Shown: positions 47,957-61,130 of the stretch, one piece after another
Position numbering within the stretch: position 1 is the first letter of the stretch
Layout: every line of letters starts with the position of its first letter
NCBI GenBank assembly: GCA_036172665.1
Contig: CM069878.1
Span: 24,231,501-24,295,500, forward strand
Direction: 5' to 3'
Length of the DNA: 64,000 nt
Source: Prosopocoilus inquinatus
Lineage: Eukaryota > Arthropoda > Insecta > Coleoptera > Lucanidae
Translations under genes and position numbers: made by a program
The notes under the pieces: generated by a model
What the model was told of the DNA's origin: nothing
The model's input: only the letters and a program-made list of their open reading frames with translations
Database searches by the model: none

Positions 47957-49122
47957 GTTTATTTCAAACACTTGATAATTTTGTTACCATTTCTTAACTA
48001 GGACATTGTTGCCGGTTGTATTTTTCACATTTTGCTGTTCATTTTACAAGTCAGTAGCTAGATGATGTTCCTTTATTAATAAAAATTTCTGTCAAATGGT
48101 GGTTTACAATTGTGTTAACAAATAAAAGTTATTTTTTATTAGCTGTTTATTAGAGGGCTATGCTTTTTTTCGGTAAGTTACGTGCTTGTATTTTGATGGA
48201 AGTCAAAATCTGACATGAAAAAATAATGAGAGTGTCACTTCTGCAGTACTGACTTTGTTGCCTATAGGTAAATAAGTGGACTACGGTGGCATAATTAAAG
48301 TAAAAGGTAACTCAAAACAGCTATATTTTTTATTGTAATTTCGTCAAAATGCCGAAAGTTATAAATACCGGAACTAAACGTGCAATAGTGAAGGCGTTTA
48401 ATTAGTATAAAGGATCGCCCAAATTTAAGAAAATAAAGTGGTTTTGAAGAAATATCGTGTTAGCAGAAGAAGAATGTAAAATTGTGCGCGTTGGAGGATG
48501 TGATAAAAGAAGTAGACAGAATTCTAAGTGAGGTCCAAATGACCTTGGAAAAGTTCTGAGTCATTACCAACAGCAAGGAGATCCTCTTGCTTAAATTCCC
48601 ATGCATGTAATTACTTTTTTTAATGAAAAAATAAATAATTATCAACTGTTTTCTGGGGACGGTATTTCTCGTTCTCACGGAATGCCTTAGCCTTAGCCTT
48701 GCTTTGGTTAAGCTGGCAATAGTAGCAATCAACAACAACCAACAAAAATGTCACCCTAACATGGCCTACTTTGAGTCTAAAAAAAACGTAAATGCATATT
48801 ACGTGTAGTTTTCCCAATTCTGATTTTAAAGCACTGCACTATCCAGGTTGGAATTTAAATTCTTATAAACTAGAAGAATATGCATTAATATAAAGTTTAA
48901 CTGTAATGCACGTCAAGTTCTAACGTTGTATGACAAACAGAATCGAGAAGACGTTGTATTTAGATCTTCCACTTCAGTAAGTGATGTGATGTTATCTTAA
49001 TATCATTTTTAATAAATGTGATATAAATTTAATATTATTTGTGGCAGTCAGTTGCAACCAAAATTAATTATTTATTGTATTTGAATTATGTTTATTTAAA
49101 CACATGATTATAAATATCTTTA
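47957..49122. other. No gene recognised
   Basis: AT-rich; nothing identified. Confidence 0.45.
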
Positions 49123-49861
49123 TACAGGTGTCCCAGTTAAGGCGGATTTTTCATACCTCTCTATTTACTCATTTTACAAAAAAATGTTTCAAATGAAAGT
49201 TTCATTGTATCACGTCGAGCATATTTTAAAATTAGTTTGAACGATACAGAGTGTTCCGTTTAGCTTGGGAATTAGGTCATTTTGTTATTTTAAATGGAAC
49301 AGCCTATATATATTTACATTTTCGGGTTTTGGATAAATTTTAACCTGACTTTATGTATCATACATAGGTGCTAAAGTAAACCGTTTTCGCGTTATTCAAC
49401 TTTTTATAAAAATTCTATAATTCTACCACCATTAAACAGGCTCTTTGACTGTCTTGCCATTAATAAAATTGCATCAGTAAAGATTGTTAAGCTACTGATA
49501 AACCGATTTTTAAAGTATGATGCTTTTTTATTAACTCTTGTTATGCAACCGGTTTTAGCTTTACTGCAAAATAATATTTTTTCTAGTCGTTTTGACCGAC
49601 AGTTATTAAAATCTGAACCTGTGAATAACTTTTTTAATTATTTACCTAAGACCGTAGTCAAGAATACAACTAGATTTTCAAAACAGGTTGCAATTAAGAG
49701 GTGTCAAGTAAATTTAGGAATTCATGGTTTAAAAACTTTCGGTCCTGAAAATGGCCGTTTGACCTTGAAAAGGGCCGGTTTACAGTGAGCGAACGTCTCC
49801 AGGCGGCTTTATATTCCATTACTGCCAGAATTAAATTAAGAGTTCATCTCATTGAATATAA

Positions 49862-50057
49862 AATTTAATTTTTTTTAAACGATTCTTGACTTTTTCCAGT
49901 ATTTTTGGAGTAACTTCTTCAAATGCTAGCATTCTTTGCCGCATGTCTTGAACAGTTGTAACTGGAGTTTCGTATACTTATTGTTTTATAAAATCCCACA
50001 AAAAGAAATCACTGCAGTCAAATCAGGGGACCGAGCAGGCAACTAACTATCTGTCAT
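49862..50057 (-). pseudogene. DDE_3 transposase C-terminal remnant
   Basis: On the minus strand: CSDFFLWDFIKQ, then VYETPVTTVQDMRQRM, AFEEVTPKILEKVKN. The usual RSPDLTPCDFF context is mutated (a TGA before FDCSDFF) and a TAA replaces a Gln codon. It is the C-terminal quarter of an insect Tc1/mariner-type DDE_3 transposase and likely belongs to the host element 49123-52233. Confidence 0.65.
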
Positions 50058-50734
50058 GTCTTCTTCCATTTATAATATTCAATAATAATCTGTAAGTAAA
50101 GATTGATTTTGACTGCGGTAAGTCAACGGTCAAATTGGTCAGACTTAATCACGCGATCAGTTTTCTCAACCGGTAATTGGTCAGATAGTTTGTTCTGACC
50201 ATTGACTTAACGATTTCGTGCAGTTTGACCATTGACTTAACTCAACCTTTGTCTGAATACTCTGTCGTCATAGCAACCAGCAAATGTCACAGAATTTCCT
50301 GCATTTTTAAAAACTGGACAGAAAAATATAAATTTTGAAAAAAGTATTAACGGTAGATAGGGATGACTATATATCATTGAAAAGAGGATTAAATGGCGGA
50401 TGCAATAATTGTAAAAAACATGTGGCTTTGCATTAAAAAAAAATGAGTTACCGTGATCTGAATACCTTCAAGTTTATTAAATTGCCTGTAAAAGTTTATG
50501 TCACTTGAGATTTTTTTAACATTGTATCTGAAGGAGCATTTCAAGATGAATCACTTGCAAAAAGACGCGAGTCTCTAACGTCATTTACTCGAAAGATATT
50601 TGCCATTGTTCGGAGTACCGCAACAGGGAAAATTTTCAAAAAAAAAGTTAAATAACGCAAAAGCGGTTTACATTAGCAATTATGTATGATTAAAGTCAGG
50701 TTAAAATTTAGACCAAAACCCGAAAATGTTAAAA

Positions 50735-52032
50735 TACGTGGGCTGCTGGAAAAGTTTCTGGAAACGGTATGAAAAAACGCATATGAAATTTGGTAAACGG
50801 TATCTTTGTTTTTCGAAGTATTCGCCTTTGACGTCAATACACTTTTGCATACGCTCGAACCAATTTCTAAAGCACGTTTTCCACTCCAAAGATGGTACCT
50901 CAGAAACCAGTGTCCGGAATGTTTCAACCGCTGCTTCAGCCGACGAAAATCGCTCACCACGCATTTTATTTTTGATATTTGGGAACAAAAAGAAATCATT
51001 AGGTGATAAATCAGGTGAATATGGACAATGAGTCATTAATTCAACATTTTTGTTGGACAAAAAATCAGCTGCTTTACGGGCTGAGTGAGAGCTGGCGTTG
51101 TCATGATGGAGAATAATTCCTCGATTTCAATTGTTTCTTCTTATTTGATCGATGACTTCCGGCAAACAAATTGTAGTATACCAATCAGCATTCACGGTTT
51201 TTCGATCCTCTGAAGCCACGGTTGCTACATGTGCAGTTAAACCAAAGAAACAAGAAGCAATAATTTGCTTCGCTGTACTGCGTGAACGGACAACTTTTGT
51301 TGGTTTTGGTACATTTTGAAATACCCAAACGGTAGATTCTTGTTTACTTTCTGGCTCGTACGAATAGATCCACGTTTCGTCACCACTAACGATGTTATAA
51401 ACTAAATTTGAACGACCTCCATTGAATTTCTTGAGCATTTCTTCGCACCATTTGACACGACCCTGCTTTTGCGCTTCTGTTAAATTGTGTGGGATCCAAC
51501 GACTGCAAAGCTTTCGTACGTTCAAATGATCATGCAAAATCTGGTGTATTGCTTTCATGTCAATGCGAAAGGATGCTTGAATCTCACGGTATATCACATG
51601 TCGATCTCGCTCAAGCATTTCACGCACAGCATCTACATTAGTGGCAACAACAGATGTTGATGGACGACCTTCACGAAATTTGTCACTGAGGGAGGTACGT
51701 CCCCGCTGGAATTCGGCAAACCAATTATAAACACTGCTCTTTGATGGTGCTTCGTCTCCAAAAGCCAAATGAAGCCGATCAAGGCGTTGTTTCGGCGTTA
51801 GACCACATTTGAAATCGTAAAAAATCATGGCACGAAAATTTTCACGCGAGATTTCTATGTTTACACAAAATTACTTTTTCTCAAATGCTTTACAAACAAA
51901 ACTAGTTCACTTGGATAGGAACAGTCAATAGAATTATAGGCGAAAAACGTCAAATTTTTCAAATATGACAATTGATAAACGCTAGCAATTCTAGACCTAC
52001 TAAATTCCAGAAAATTTTCCAGCAACCCACGT
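50735..52032 (-). mobile_element. mariner element B, defective
   Basis: Termini CGTGGGCTGCTGGAAAA at 50737 and, in reverse, CGTGGGTTGCTGGAAAA at 52031. TA precedes the left end; at the right the duplicated TA has become TT. The insertion splits the right arm of the element 49123-52233, and the unsplit left arm shows the empty site. Confidence 0.85.
50806..51858 (-). pseudogene. mariner transposase, start lost and one nonsense codon
   Basis: The frame equals that of copy A without its duplication. The start codon is ATA at 51858 (copy A has ATG), so the first Met left is ten codons on. Helix-turn-helix part, RPSTS linker, SGDETWIY, HHDNASSHSA and YSPDLSPNDFF are present, again DD34D. A single TGA at 51124-51126 replaces the CGA seen in copy A. 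The rest to the EKQ end is intact. Only two changes separate this copy from an open gene, so it is younger or less decayed than copy A. Confidence 0.9.
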
Positions 52033-52233
52033 TTCTAGGGTATTCCATTTAACATATGACCGAAACGAAATGACCTAACTCTCGGACTAAACGGAACACT
52101 CTGTATACATCAAACTAAAATTTAAAATATGCTCCACATGATACAGTGAAACTTTCATTTGAAACATTTTATCGTAAAACAAATATTTAGAGAGATATGA
52201 AAGAATCCGTCTTAAGTGAGACGACACCTGTAC

Positions 52234-54374
52234 GTACCTTCTTCATACAGACTTGCCACTTGTTATGGTATGAGAGAACTCGCTCATGTCTGTTTTCCTA
52301 TCATATAGGCGTGTATATTTGCCTGCATTTTATCTAATCGTAATTTCAAGATTTCGCACTTTACAAATTAAAGTGGTAGCCAGCAAAAAAGTTTATGGGT
52401 TCTTTGTGGACGCACTGCCGCTTAATAAAACTAGAATCCGTGTCTGTGTGCGATTATTATGTTTTAAGTGTTTTCAAACAGTCAGCTAAATTCTAAAAAC
52501 GCAGATCAAAGACGAACATTGTTGGTTATAATTTCTAAATATTGACACGTGATTGGCTCGTTTCATTTTCTTTTCCTGCATGCTACGCAGTCCACATGGA
52601 TTCGCGAATGTATATTAAAAAATTGGAAGGAGGCGTTTTTATGACCCAATTAGGGTTTGCTTTATAAACATAGCTCTATCATCTCACACTGCAACATCAA
52701 CGTGAAACTACGACTTCATAAAATGCAGGCAAGTAAACACTTGGAATTAAGACCTCCCTGTGTCGATAACGCAACGGTTTTCGAATTGACGTGATCTGCG
52801 CAAAATCACATGCTTGCTATTGGTAGGAGAAGATTATCTTCTTTCTTTATTGATCTTTAGTCCCTAACCAGAAGTAACTGATACAATCTGTATATTTCCA
52901 TTATTAGGTTTGTAATAAATAAATAAAATTAATAATTTCGTCCGTCTGGTTCTCTAAAAACATTATTAAATCGATAAACATTAGCTTGCCCAGAGATTTG
53001 GAGTGTTACCTTCGGTTTATAGGCGAATGTGCGCCTGGAGTTTAGGAAAGAGCCCGCATACTTTCCTAGGCCAACATCGATCGCCTACACGTAATCCCCA
53101 GTCATCTATTTTTTTTTTTTTGACGCTCTAGGTAGAATCAGTTTTTCCCGTCCATTAAAAAATAATCAGACCCCTGGTCGAGCGATATGATGTTACGTTG
53201 TTATAAGCTTTTAATGTAGCGATTTTAGTGTAACTAGGCCGGAAGTGTTTATCGGGTGCCCCATAGTATAAAAAAGCTAAAAGTATGTTTGGCATTAAAT
53301 ATTTACGATTTCGTCGTATACATGTAAATATTTACGGTCTGTCTGATTTATGTGGTGAATTTACTTGACCGGGTATTTCGGCAGCCGGTTGTTCGTTAAA
53401 CGAAACAGTTTAATTAATAATCGAAAAAGGCACCAGTTAATTGACGACCATTAGTGCATTTAATGGGTTCATTATTTAAATCCCTTGGACTTGCATAAAA
53501 TTTATTTTCATGTTTAATTGCACATTGGATTTAGCGAGGAGGTCTTGGAGCAAAGGATTTATTGGATTTATATCAAGTTTTGAAATGTGACATGTTGCAT
53601 ATTTGCAACCAATTCCGTTAATGTACTTTGCAAATGAAATTCTAAATGACCTAGTATTTTTGCATTTAAGCTTGCTATTAATTAATATCGATTACCTATA
53701 ACAATTCATGCAATAGATAAATTACATTTCTGGTTGTTATTTAATTTATATGTATACATATAAGTTGCTACATGTTTCAATTTAAATTTAATTCAAACAG
53801 GAATAAATACTTAAATAGTAAAATATCAAATAAAAAGTACTCCTAATAATTATTATTCATAAAGTTGTTTTTTCAAAGCTTTATTCCGTGTTACCTCCTC
53901 GTCAATTGATTTTGAATTATTCATAATTTGCTGACTTTTAAAGAAGTTTTCAGTCTGAATACAAAACTAAAAAAACATAAGGAGTTTGTGACGTGTATTA
54001 ATACTACATTTTAGTAAATCTGTTTGATATGATCTTAAAACAGAAATAAATGTCAGCAAAATGGGTGGTGTTTTGACATGCTTTCAAACAGAAGTGTGTC
54101 GTGAGAAACTCGAGACTGCTCGTTATAATCATTGGCTTATCGTTGCCTTTGGGGTCTTAAAACTTTATTAATTACATAATAATTAATAAATTAACAAATT
54201 GCAGGTGTTTGAGTCTTGTACGAAGTTCTGCGTACTGATTACGTTTCAAAGTTTGTGTTTAATTTAGAAATTTTTCATTACACTGCACTGGTTTTATTCT
54301 GGCTAATTAACTGCCTGAACTTCTTGTGCGTAAGTTTCTCAATTTTTCATTTTGTTTCAGGTAAAATAAGGAAG
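52234..54374. other. No gene recognised
   Basis: AT-rich without element borders. 53180-53520 is of more balanced composition with many CG pairs and could be regulatory. A T-run lies at about 53107. Confidence 0.4.
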
Positions 54375-54900
54375 TAGTAGTAGCCAATCCAATCCGGTGT
54401 TATGTCCTTCTTCAAGTGCCTCCCGTACACTCATTGTGTGGTCTGGCATTATCATCCATAAAGATTTTCACCTAGTTCATTGCATAATTGATAGATAATG
54501 GGCCTAATAACGTTTTCAATGTAAACTGCACTTCATGTGTTCTGTTGTGTGGGAACAGTTGAATATTATACCATCCCAAAACATGACTGTACCTTCTTCG
54601 TAAGGAGTAACTTCACGGGGCAAATTAATTAGATTTTGACGACCTGGTACCCTCCAGGTCTTTTACCTATGATCATGACTCACCAATCCAATTCTGGTCT
54701 AATGGGTAAATAAGACTCATCACCAACCACTGCAGTAAAAGCCAACCCCTGTGCTCCTGTGCCCAGTGGAAACGGGAAGCTCGGTGTCGTACAAGTAGGG
54801 TCTCTTAAGGGTCTTCTAGCACGTAATTTCGCATTATAGAGTCTCCTTCTAATGTTACAGGTTGAAATAAGACGACGAAACGAGCTCTTAGGGCTCAAGC
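54375..54900 (-). pseudogene. Tc1-like transposase, decayed
   Basis: On the minus strand the first block reads a helix-turn-helix end (SPKSSFRRLISTCNIRRRL, NAKLRARRPLRDP), then VVGDESYLPI in place of the usual FSDES, WRVPGRQN, VMFWDGIIF, ENVIRPIIYQLCNELGENL and finally MDDNARPH with the second catalytic Asp, in changing frames. Stops and indels separate the blocks. The order of motifs is that of Tc1 transposases (DD34E type), a different lineage from the DDE_3 copies at 33 and 50 kb. Confidence 0.75.
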
Positions 54901-56174
54901 TGAAGCATTTTGATACCTCCAGGTATATTGAAATAAGTAATGATCTTCCCTTTCATTCGACACTCGAAAACGTCCAGAACATGGTCTTCTTCAAATTTCA
55001 AATTTCAAATTTCACTGCCCGGGATTACAACATGAGATAATCCCGAAAATTGTTGACTAGAAATGCAACAAAATTGGCCCTTTTCTTCAACAATTAACAA
55101 TAAATTACCCGTATGTTATCATCAAACGTCATTGTTGTTTTTTGTTTCCCATAAAATGTACCTGCTTTGATTAGTACTTAGAAATGAAAATACACTGTTC
55201 CTTTTTTTATATAGAGGGGGTCCAAGACTTTTGATGTTGTGTTTGTTAAAATTGACAACTTGGCAGCCGATCAAATATAACCCATGTTTTGCATAAAATT
55301 AAAATAACTCGTTGAATACTAAAAATAAGTAAATGTATTGTTATGTCATATTTATCGTCTCTTCAAGGGCTAACCGAAACTGCAATAAAATATAAATGTT
55401 CCGTTTAAAAAATAATAAGCTAGGTTTCTAATTTATTAAATGAACAACCTGTATATTTGGAAATAATTTTAAATTGCGCAGAATTGAAACCTACACAGCT
55501 TTTGTTAAGACATTTTCTTGATAAAGTGAATCTAAAGGGGTATTTCCGCATGTTTCCAGAAGTTTTGGACACTCTTTAAAATGTGACTAAATTTTGATTA
55601 TTCATATGGACAGGCTATACATTCCTGACGGAATTGGTATATAGTTCAAAAATGAACTCTTCAGCTTTAATGGATGGTAAGTCATTCCTTTTCACTTTCT
55701 GCCTTTCTTTCTTTTTTCCTTTCTGCCTTTCAATAACTTACTCTGCTTTTTTGCTTCCTCTATTATCTTCTATTCCATTCTGTCATTTATTTTCTTTCTC
55801 CTTTCCGTAATTTCCGTTCTTTTTAACGACCCTAATAACCTGGTTCTCTCATTTCATTTTTGGCCTTACCTTTGTTCTGTTTTCAGGCGGTTCGATTTTG
55901 TTATTTTCTTTGTTACTGTATTATCTTCTCTTCCGTAATGCATACGTTATATGAACGTATCAACTTATTCACTTTAATTTTATTATTCTTACGATATTTT
56001 CAGCTTTTAATATCTCAACTACTTCATGATTCTGCATTCTTCGTCGCTTGTGTTCACAAATTGCAGCCTAATCGTCAGTGTGCTATAGTCGAGGAAAAAT
56101 GTCACAAACTCTTTAAAGGAAAACATATTCCTTCGTTCCTGCCTGTAAACTTAATGTTTCTCTATATATTTAAT
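54901..56174. other. No gene; element ends only
   Basis: Contains GGGGGTCCAAGACTTTTGA at 55218 and, inverted, TTTTGGACACTC near 55561, likely ends of a Tc1-like MITE. From 55680 the strand becomes T/C-rich. Confidence 0.4.
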
Positions 56175-57540
56175 AAGACTTCAGAATTCTTCTTCAAAAA
56201 ATTGTAAAATTTTGCAATTAACTGTACTACATCAAGCGAACAAAATAAAAATAAAAAATTAAAAAATTAAAATTTAAGTTTTACACACTCATACTGCACA
56301 CGAATGCAACAAAAAATACATGTCAGTTTTTTGATCGAGTTTCTTTTGTTACTTTTGTTCGAATCAATTATGGAATTTTCTTTTTTTAAATTTTCATAGA
56401 TTTTTCATTTGTTTTTTATTGCTCACTTTATTTTTGTGTTTATATTTATTATTTGTTTCCCTTTTTCGTTCATGTTGGTGTTTATTCTTTTAAATTATTT
56501 TCACATTCCGATTGTCGATTTTCTTTTGTTTTTTGTTCACCATATGCTTCATTTTTGAATTTTGTTTGTTGTCCTTTTTTGTTTTTTGTTTTACATTCCG
56601 CCGGAAAATTGTCGATCATCTTTCGTTTCTTCTTTACCATGTGTTCACTTCATGTTTTAATTTTGTCTCTTTGTACTCTTTTGTTTCTTTTTGCCCAAAT
56701 ATTGTTTTATAACGTGTTTTTTTTTTAATTTACGTCCAGAGGGCTGTGACTGGCACACTTAAATCTGCAATATACACAGACAGCACTCTGGACGTCAAAT
56801 TAAAATTAAAAAAAACACAAGTTATTCTATTGACGTTATTTTTAGTTGCAATTTTTTTCGTGATATTTTTAAAAAATAACTTTCAAATAATTCGCTGCTC
56901 TTCTTCTTCTTCTTTCTCATGCCGAAGTATATTTTTACTGTATTTGTTATTGCAGACATTCTTAATTTTTTTCTTAGTTTTTTTTTCTATTCGTTTTCTT
57001 TAGCTGCAAAATTGTTACCATCGTTTTTCGTTCATTTTGTTTGTTTATTCGCTTTTGTTTTTTTTTCTTTTGTCTAGTTTATGTTTCATGTCCCATTGAC
57101 GCTACTTTATTTTTTTGTTTTTTTCGTTTATCTTTCTCGTTGCAATTTTTATTCCTTCATTTGTTCTTCCTGCAACTTTTCTTCGCTTTTCGTTAGTTAT
57201 TTTATTTTTTTTATAGAGTGGTTCATCTCATTTTGTTTATCGTTCTCGTATTCTAGGTTATTCCCATTTTGTTCATACTATTTTGTTTGTTTTTTTTTTC
57301 GACGTATTCCATTGGCGCTATCTATATACAGGTTTCCTTTTTATATTTTGCACCTTGTCTAGAAGCTTTATTTCAGGAGGTAGAGAAAAACTTTAAACGT
57401 AAAAGTTGAAGGGTTTTATACCTATTACTTAGAGTTATCTTACGAAACAAAAAAGCGTACCGCAAATTGCATACAAATTTATTGTTTTATTATGGTTGGA
57501 AATAATATCAACTTATAATTTCTGAAATATTATCCTTTTA
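56175..57540. repeat. T-rich dispersed repeat, copy 2
   Basis: Second copy of 24423-25705. Shared landmarks: TAAGACTTCAGAATTC at the left, the pair of phrases around TTCCGCCGGAAAATTGTCG, ATTCTATTGACG, ATTCCATTG(A/G)CGCTAT and, at the right, CGCAAATTGCATACAAATTTA. A 103-bp MITE is inserted in this copy. Confidence 0.65.
56716..56818. mobile_element. 103-bp MITE inserted in the T-rich repeat
   Basis: Inverted ends: T-run then AATTTACGTCCAGAG at the left; CTCTGGACGTCAAATT and an A-run at the right. The copy at 24.9 kb lacks it, so its borders are set by comparison. Possible 5-bp duplication AACGT/AAGTT. Same family as 2855-2957. Confidence 0.7.
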
Positions 57541-57577
57541 TTATCGTTGAAGTTTGTTCTTGTCCGATGAAAATTGT

Positions 57578-58178
57578 AAGTACAAAGTTTTTTTAATCTC
57601 AAACCGGACAGAAAAATGAAGCGAACACACTCAACGTTTCGTTACAGATTCGAGGAGGAGTGAAAAAAAAAATAAACAAACTGTCAAGAGAAACAAGTCG
57701 TTAAGAGAAACGAAAATTAGATTCACTGTACAAAATGTCAGTATTATCAAAATCAAAATTAAAAAAAAAACGTCTAGACCAACATAAACATATTCAAAAA
57801 AATAATCAAAATCATTCAATGCTTGTAGAGCATTCATTAGTAAACAATCATAATTTTGATTTTGATAATACTGACATTTTGTACAGTGAATTTAATATTT
57901 ATAAAAGACGTTTCAAATGTGTAAAATTAAAATGTCTCCAAATTCTATTAATAACCGTACGGACTTTAAAAATTTAAATGACATATTTTGTAGTTTTCTA
58001 GACTCTTTAAACAGGATATAGATCTGTCAATTTATTAAAATTTAAAATCCTGTTACCTTTTCGTTTCTCTTGACGCCTTGTTTCTTTTGACAGTTTGTTT
58101 ATTTTTTTTCACTCCTGACGAAGCTATAAATCTATAGCATTTTTCTGTCCGGTTTGAGATTAAAAAAACTTTGTACTT
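57578..58178. mobile_element. Inverted-repeat element with nested 41-bp repeats
   Basis: Outer arms of about 120 bp, the first 41 bp perfect (AAGTACAAAGTTTTTTTAAT onward). Inside lies a second perfect 41-bp inverted pair at 57721-57761 and 57851-57891 (ATTCACTGTACAAAATG...). The short frame at 57735-57977 runs over both inner arms and is probably not a gene. Near the arms are pieces of a hammerhead-like sequence. Confidence 0.75.
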
Positions 58179-59394
58179 TCCTGTTCTTATCCATTAATTT
58201 TACTTTGTTTACATTTGATTAATTTCTAGTTCTCTTTTATGTGCTTTTTTGCAAGATTCTTGCCTTCCGGTTGAATAATGCTGCTGACTATCTCCTTGTC
58301 TTATTTTTCTATCTTTTTTTTTATTCTTTCTTGTGGACGTACCTCCGTCTTCGACTTATCCAGTGTCATTTTGATTAACCTTATTAGTTTCTCATTCCCA
58401 TTCTTCTTGCATTTCTTTAACTCTTTTGATATTACGTATGAATTCTTGGTTTGTCGTTTCTACGTCTTTTTTCTTCGTCTTCTTTCTTAGTTCTCTGCTC
58501 TGCCTTTCATTTTGGTTGTCCTCCTAACCAACTTTTGCAACTGGACTAGTTTGTGGTTCTATTAATAAATTCATTAAATTAAATTCTCAAGCCCTTTTCA
58601 ATAATTGGATTCCGTTTTTATGTTTATCATATTATGTATCTAATCAGTAATCACTAAGGCCCGATTTCTGGAAGAGATTAATTAAGTGATTAATTTAACT
58701 AATGATTACATGAAGCCCTATACCTCTAAACACCTAGCGTAAATGAAGTAACAAATGTAGCTTAGCCCCCTTTAATACATTCTTTGATCTTTTTTGGTAT
58801 CTGCCTTCTTCCTTACAAGCCTTACTTTTCCAGCCAGATTCCTAAATACCTTCACGTGCAGCCTTTGCAAATCAACTGATTCTTGATACATCGTAAAAAT
58901 TCATGTTTTTGATTTGTTCTGTACGTTATATGTAATCGTTGCCTTCCTGTTTTATGGTTACCCTTTCTTCATATTTTTAATAGTTCTCTGCCATGCCATT
59001 ATTTCCGGATGTTCTAATTAGTCTTTGCAACTGAACTAAATTCACGTTCTACATATAAGTTCATTAATTCCTGGTTTGTTTTTCCTCATACAGAGTTTCT
59101 GTCGCATAAATTTGTTGGTTTCTGGTTTATCCTTCCTAGCTGAAACCCACAATATGTAAATAACCGCCCCTCCCTCATCCTATATATAATTTTTTGATCT
59201 ATTTAATATTATATATAAGCTTAAGAGTCTCTTCATATATTTGTTCTTTGAGTTTAGTTTTTTGTTATAATGCTCCATGAGTTCTATCTCTGTCTTTTTA
59301 TTCCTATACTTTTTCAGAACCGATCGTTATCTGAATCAGAATCGTATGATTTCTTTAATATTGTGAGAAGTTTCAAGGTGTTCTAGACTTTCCT
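58179..59394. other. No gene; T/C-rich then AT-rich
   Basis: Low-complexity sequence, no element borders. Confidence 0.45.
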
Positions 59395-59395
59395 T

Positions 59396-59431
<36 letters not shown>
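59395..59431. repeat. (TA)n microsatellite
   Basis: About 17 uninterrupted AT units. Confidence 0.95.
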
Positions 59432-59434
<3 letters not shown>

Positions 59435-60689
59435 TTAAAGAAGCAGTCTCTTCCAAACTGAGTATTAAGGTAAGTACATTATTTCAGTAGCCAACTTGTT
59501 AACAAAGTTAACAAAATGACTGCGTAAACTATGTAGGTCACGTAAATACAGTGACATGTACGAAATTGTTTGTTAAAGTTAAAAATTAATACTCCTAGCA
59601 TTTTCCCAAGAGAATAATGTAATTGCTAATCGTTAAAACAGTCTGTGAAATTAGTAAGCAAGTTCGACGTAAAAAGCGTCATCTTGCTTAATTTTTTAAG
59701 TTAGTGCCTCGAAAAACGTCGACGTAAAAGCCGGCCAAATTAAGCTGTCGATAAGTCATTTGCATACCGAGCGTAATTTATAAGCAAACGCTTTAATCGT
59801 GTTAATTCATAATTGTGTTTAAAATGATGAGCCAGACTTGTACTTTGAGATTTCTAATGTTTGTCAAGCAGTTAGATAATTCTAACAAAGTTCGTAGTAG
59901 TTGATTTTTTCTCTGTTTTTTACACAATCCTGTATTCGTAAATAAAAACGTGTTTACTATTAATTTTCATGCGGTGTTTTTCCACTTTAGTCAATTCCGT
60001 ATTCATTAGACCAGGTGTCTGTTCGTTTCGCATTCTTTTATTTGGAACCGACAAGTTTTTTAAATTCTGGATACTTTTAAAGTTTAAAACGAGAAAGGTG
60101 GTCTTATGAATTTAATTTGCTAAACTTTACGTCAGTATTTAATTAATTATCTATTTCAGGTATCACTTTGATTAATGAAACAAAGCTAAGAAATTTTACT
60201 GTTTTCTTTAAAATGCCTTTCAAAATAATTGAGGCGCTATTTTTATTCGACAAGTAAGGAGTTTTCTTTTTGTTGTGAGGTGCAATGTAAACCTGTACTG
60301 TTCATTTCAAAAGTCGTGTCAGCTAATTCTCACAGGGAATGTATTCATTTAGAACTATCTGACCAAAGCAATAAATTGAAAAACTTTGCTAGGTTGGCTT
60401 TAGACCCGGTATTAAATATTACGTGTCTGTTTCCATTCTGCGATTCGGGGTAAATCACAGAGGAATATGAACATGCAAGAAGCCTTGACTCTGAACTGTG
60501 TACACGCAAAGTTAATTTATTTATTTCATTGCCACGGAACATGCAGCTGGAATTACAGGAGGTAATTTAAGGGCTGCAGATAAACCTTCGTAATAATCGT
60601 ATTATGTGAGACTGTTTTTATTTTCGTCTGATTAAAATCTACTTCACTAAAGACTTTCTTAAATACATATTTTATATAATTTACTATCA
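59432..60689. other. No gene recognised
   Basis: 59690-59830 has several CG pairs and no repeat, perhaps regulatory. Otherwise AT-rich. Confidence 0.4.
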
Positions 60690-60850
60690 CAACATCTAAA
60701 AATAACATTATTGAAATGGACTCTCCATGACTGTAATTGATTAAAGTATAGTAAAGGACCCAAAATAATCTTGAGGGACACCAAATCTTGAAGAGATTGT
60801 GCTATTGATTTTCTTCTAAATTGAAAGGAAGACTGATTTTTAATAGAACT
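60690..60850 (-). pseudogene. LINE reverse transcriptase scrap
   Basis: On the minus strand a VPQxxILGPLL-like motif (reverse transcriptase motif B region) in broken frames. Short and decayed. Confidence 0.4.
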
Positions 60851-61130
60851 TTAAGGCAAATAAATGTATCCCTGCAATCGATCAAATAAATAAAATGTAT
60901 GTAAAAATGAAAATGTTGTTTTCCTCTGTTTAAATATTAGATTCCATAAATTTATTCTGAATTTATTGCCTACGACCAAACATTTCGGAGAATTGAATTG
61001 TAAAAAAATGATAATCTTTACCAAACCTTTGAAAAAAAAATCAAGTCATATAAAATTACTTATTCATCCTTTTACAAAATTGATAATATGATATAAAAGA
61101 CGTACTCAGGTGATATCGCTTTGGTAACAA

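Larger units (their letters stand above)
49123..52233 (-). mobile_element. Long-TIR Tc1/mariner-type element, interrupted
   Basis: Ends TACAGGTGTCCCAGTTAAG (left) and, in reverse, TACAGGTGTCGTCTCACTTA (right); the arms go on matching inward for more than 200 bp. In the right arm the match is interrupted by a mariner (50737-52031) and resumes on its far side. Without it the element would be about 1.8 kb. A DDE_3 transposase remnant lies near the left arm. Confidence 0.75.

Noticed and set aside
58277..58490. 70-residue hydrophobic frame
   Set aside because: Low-complexity T/C-rich DNA, no signature.
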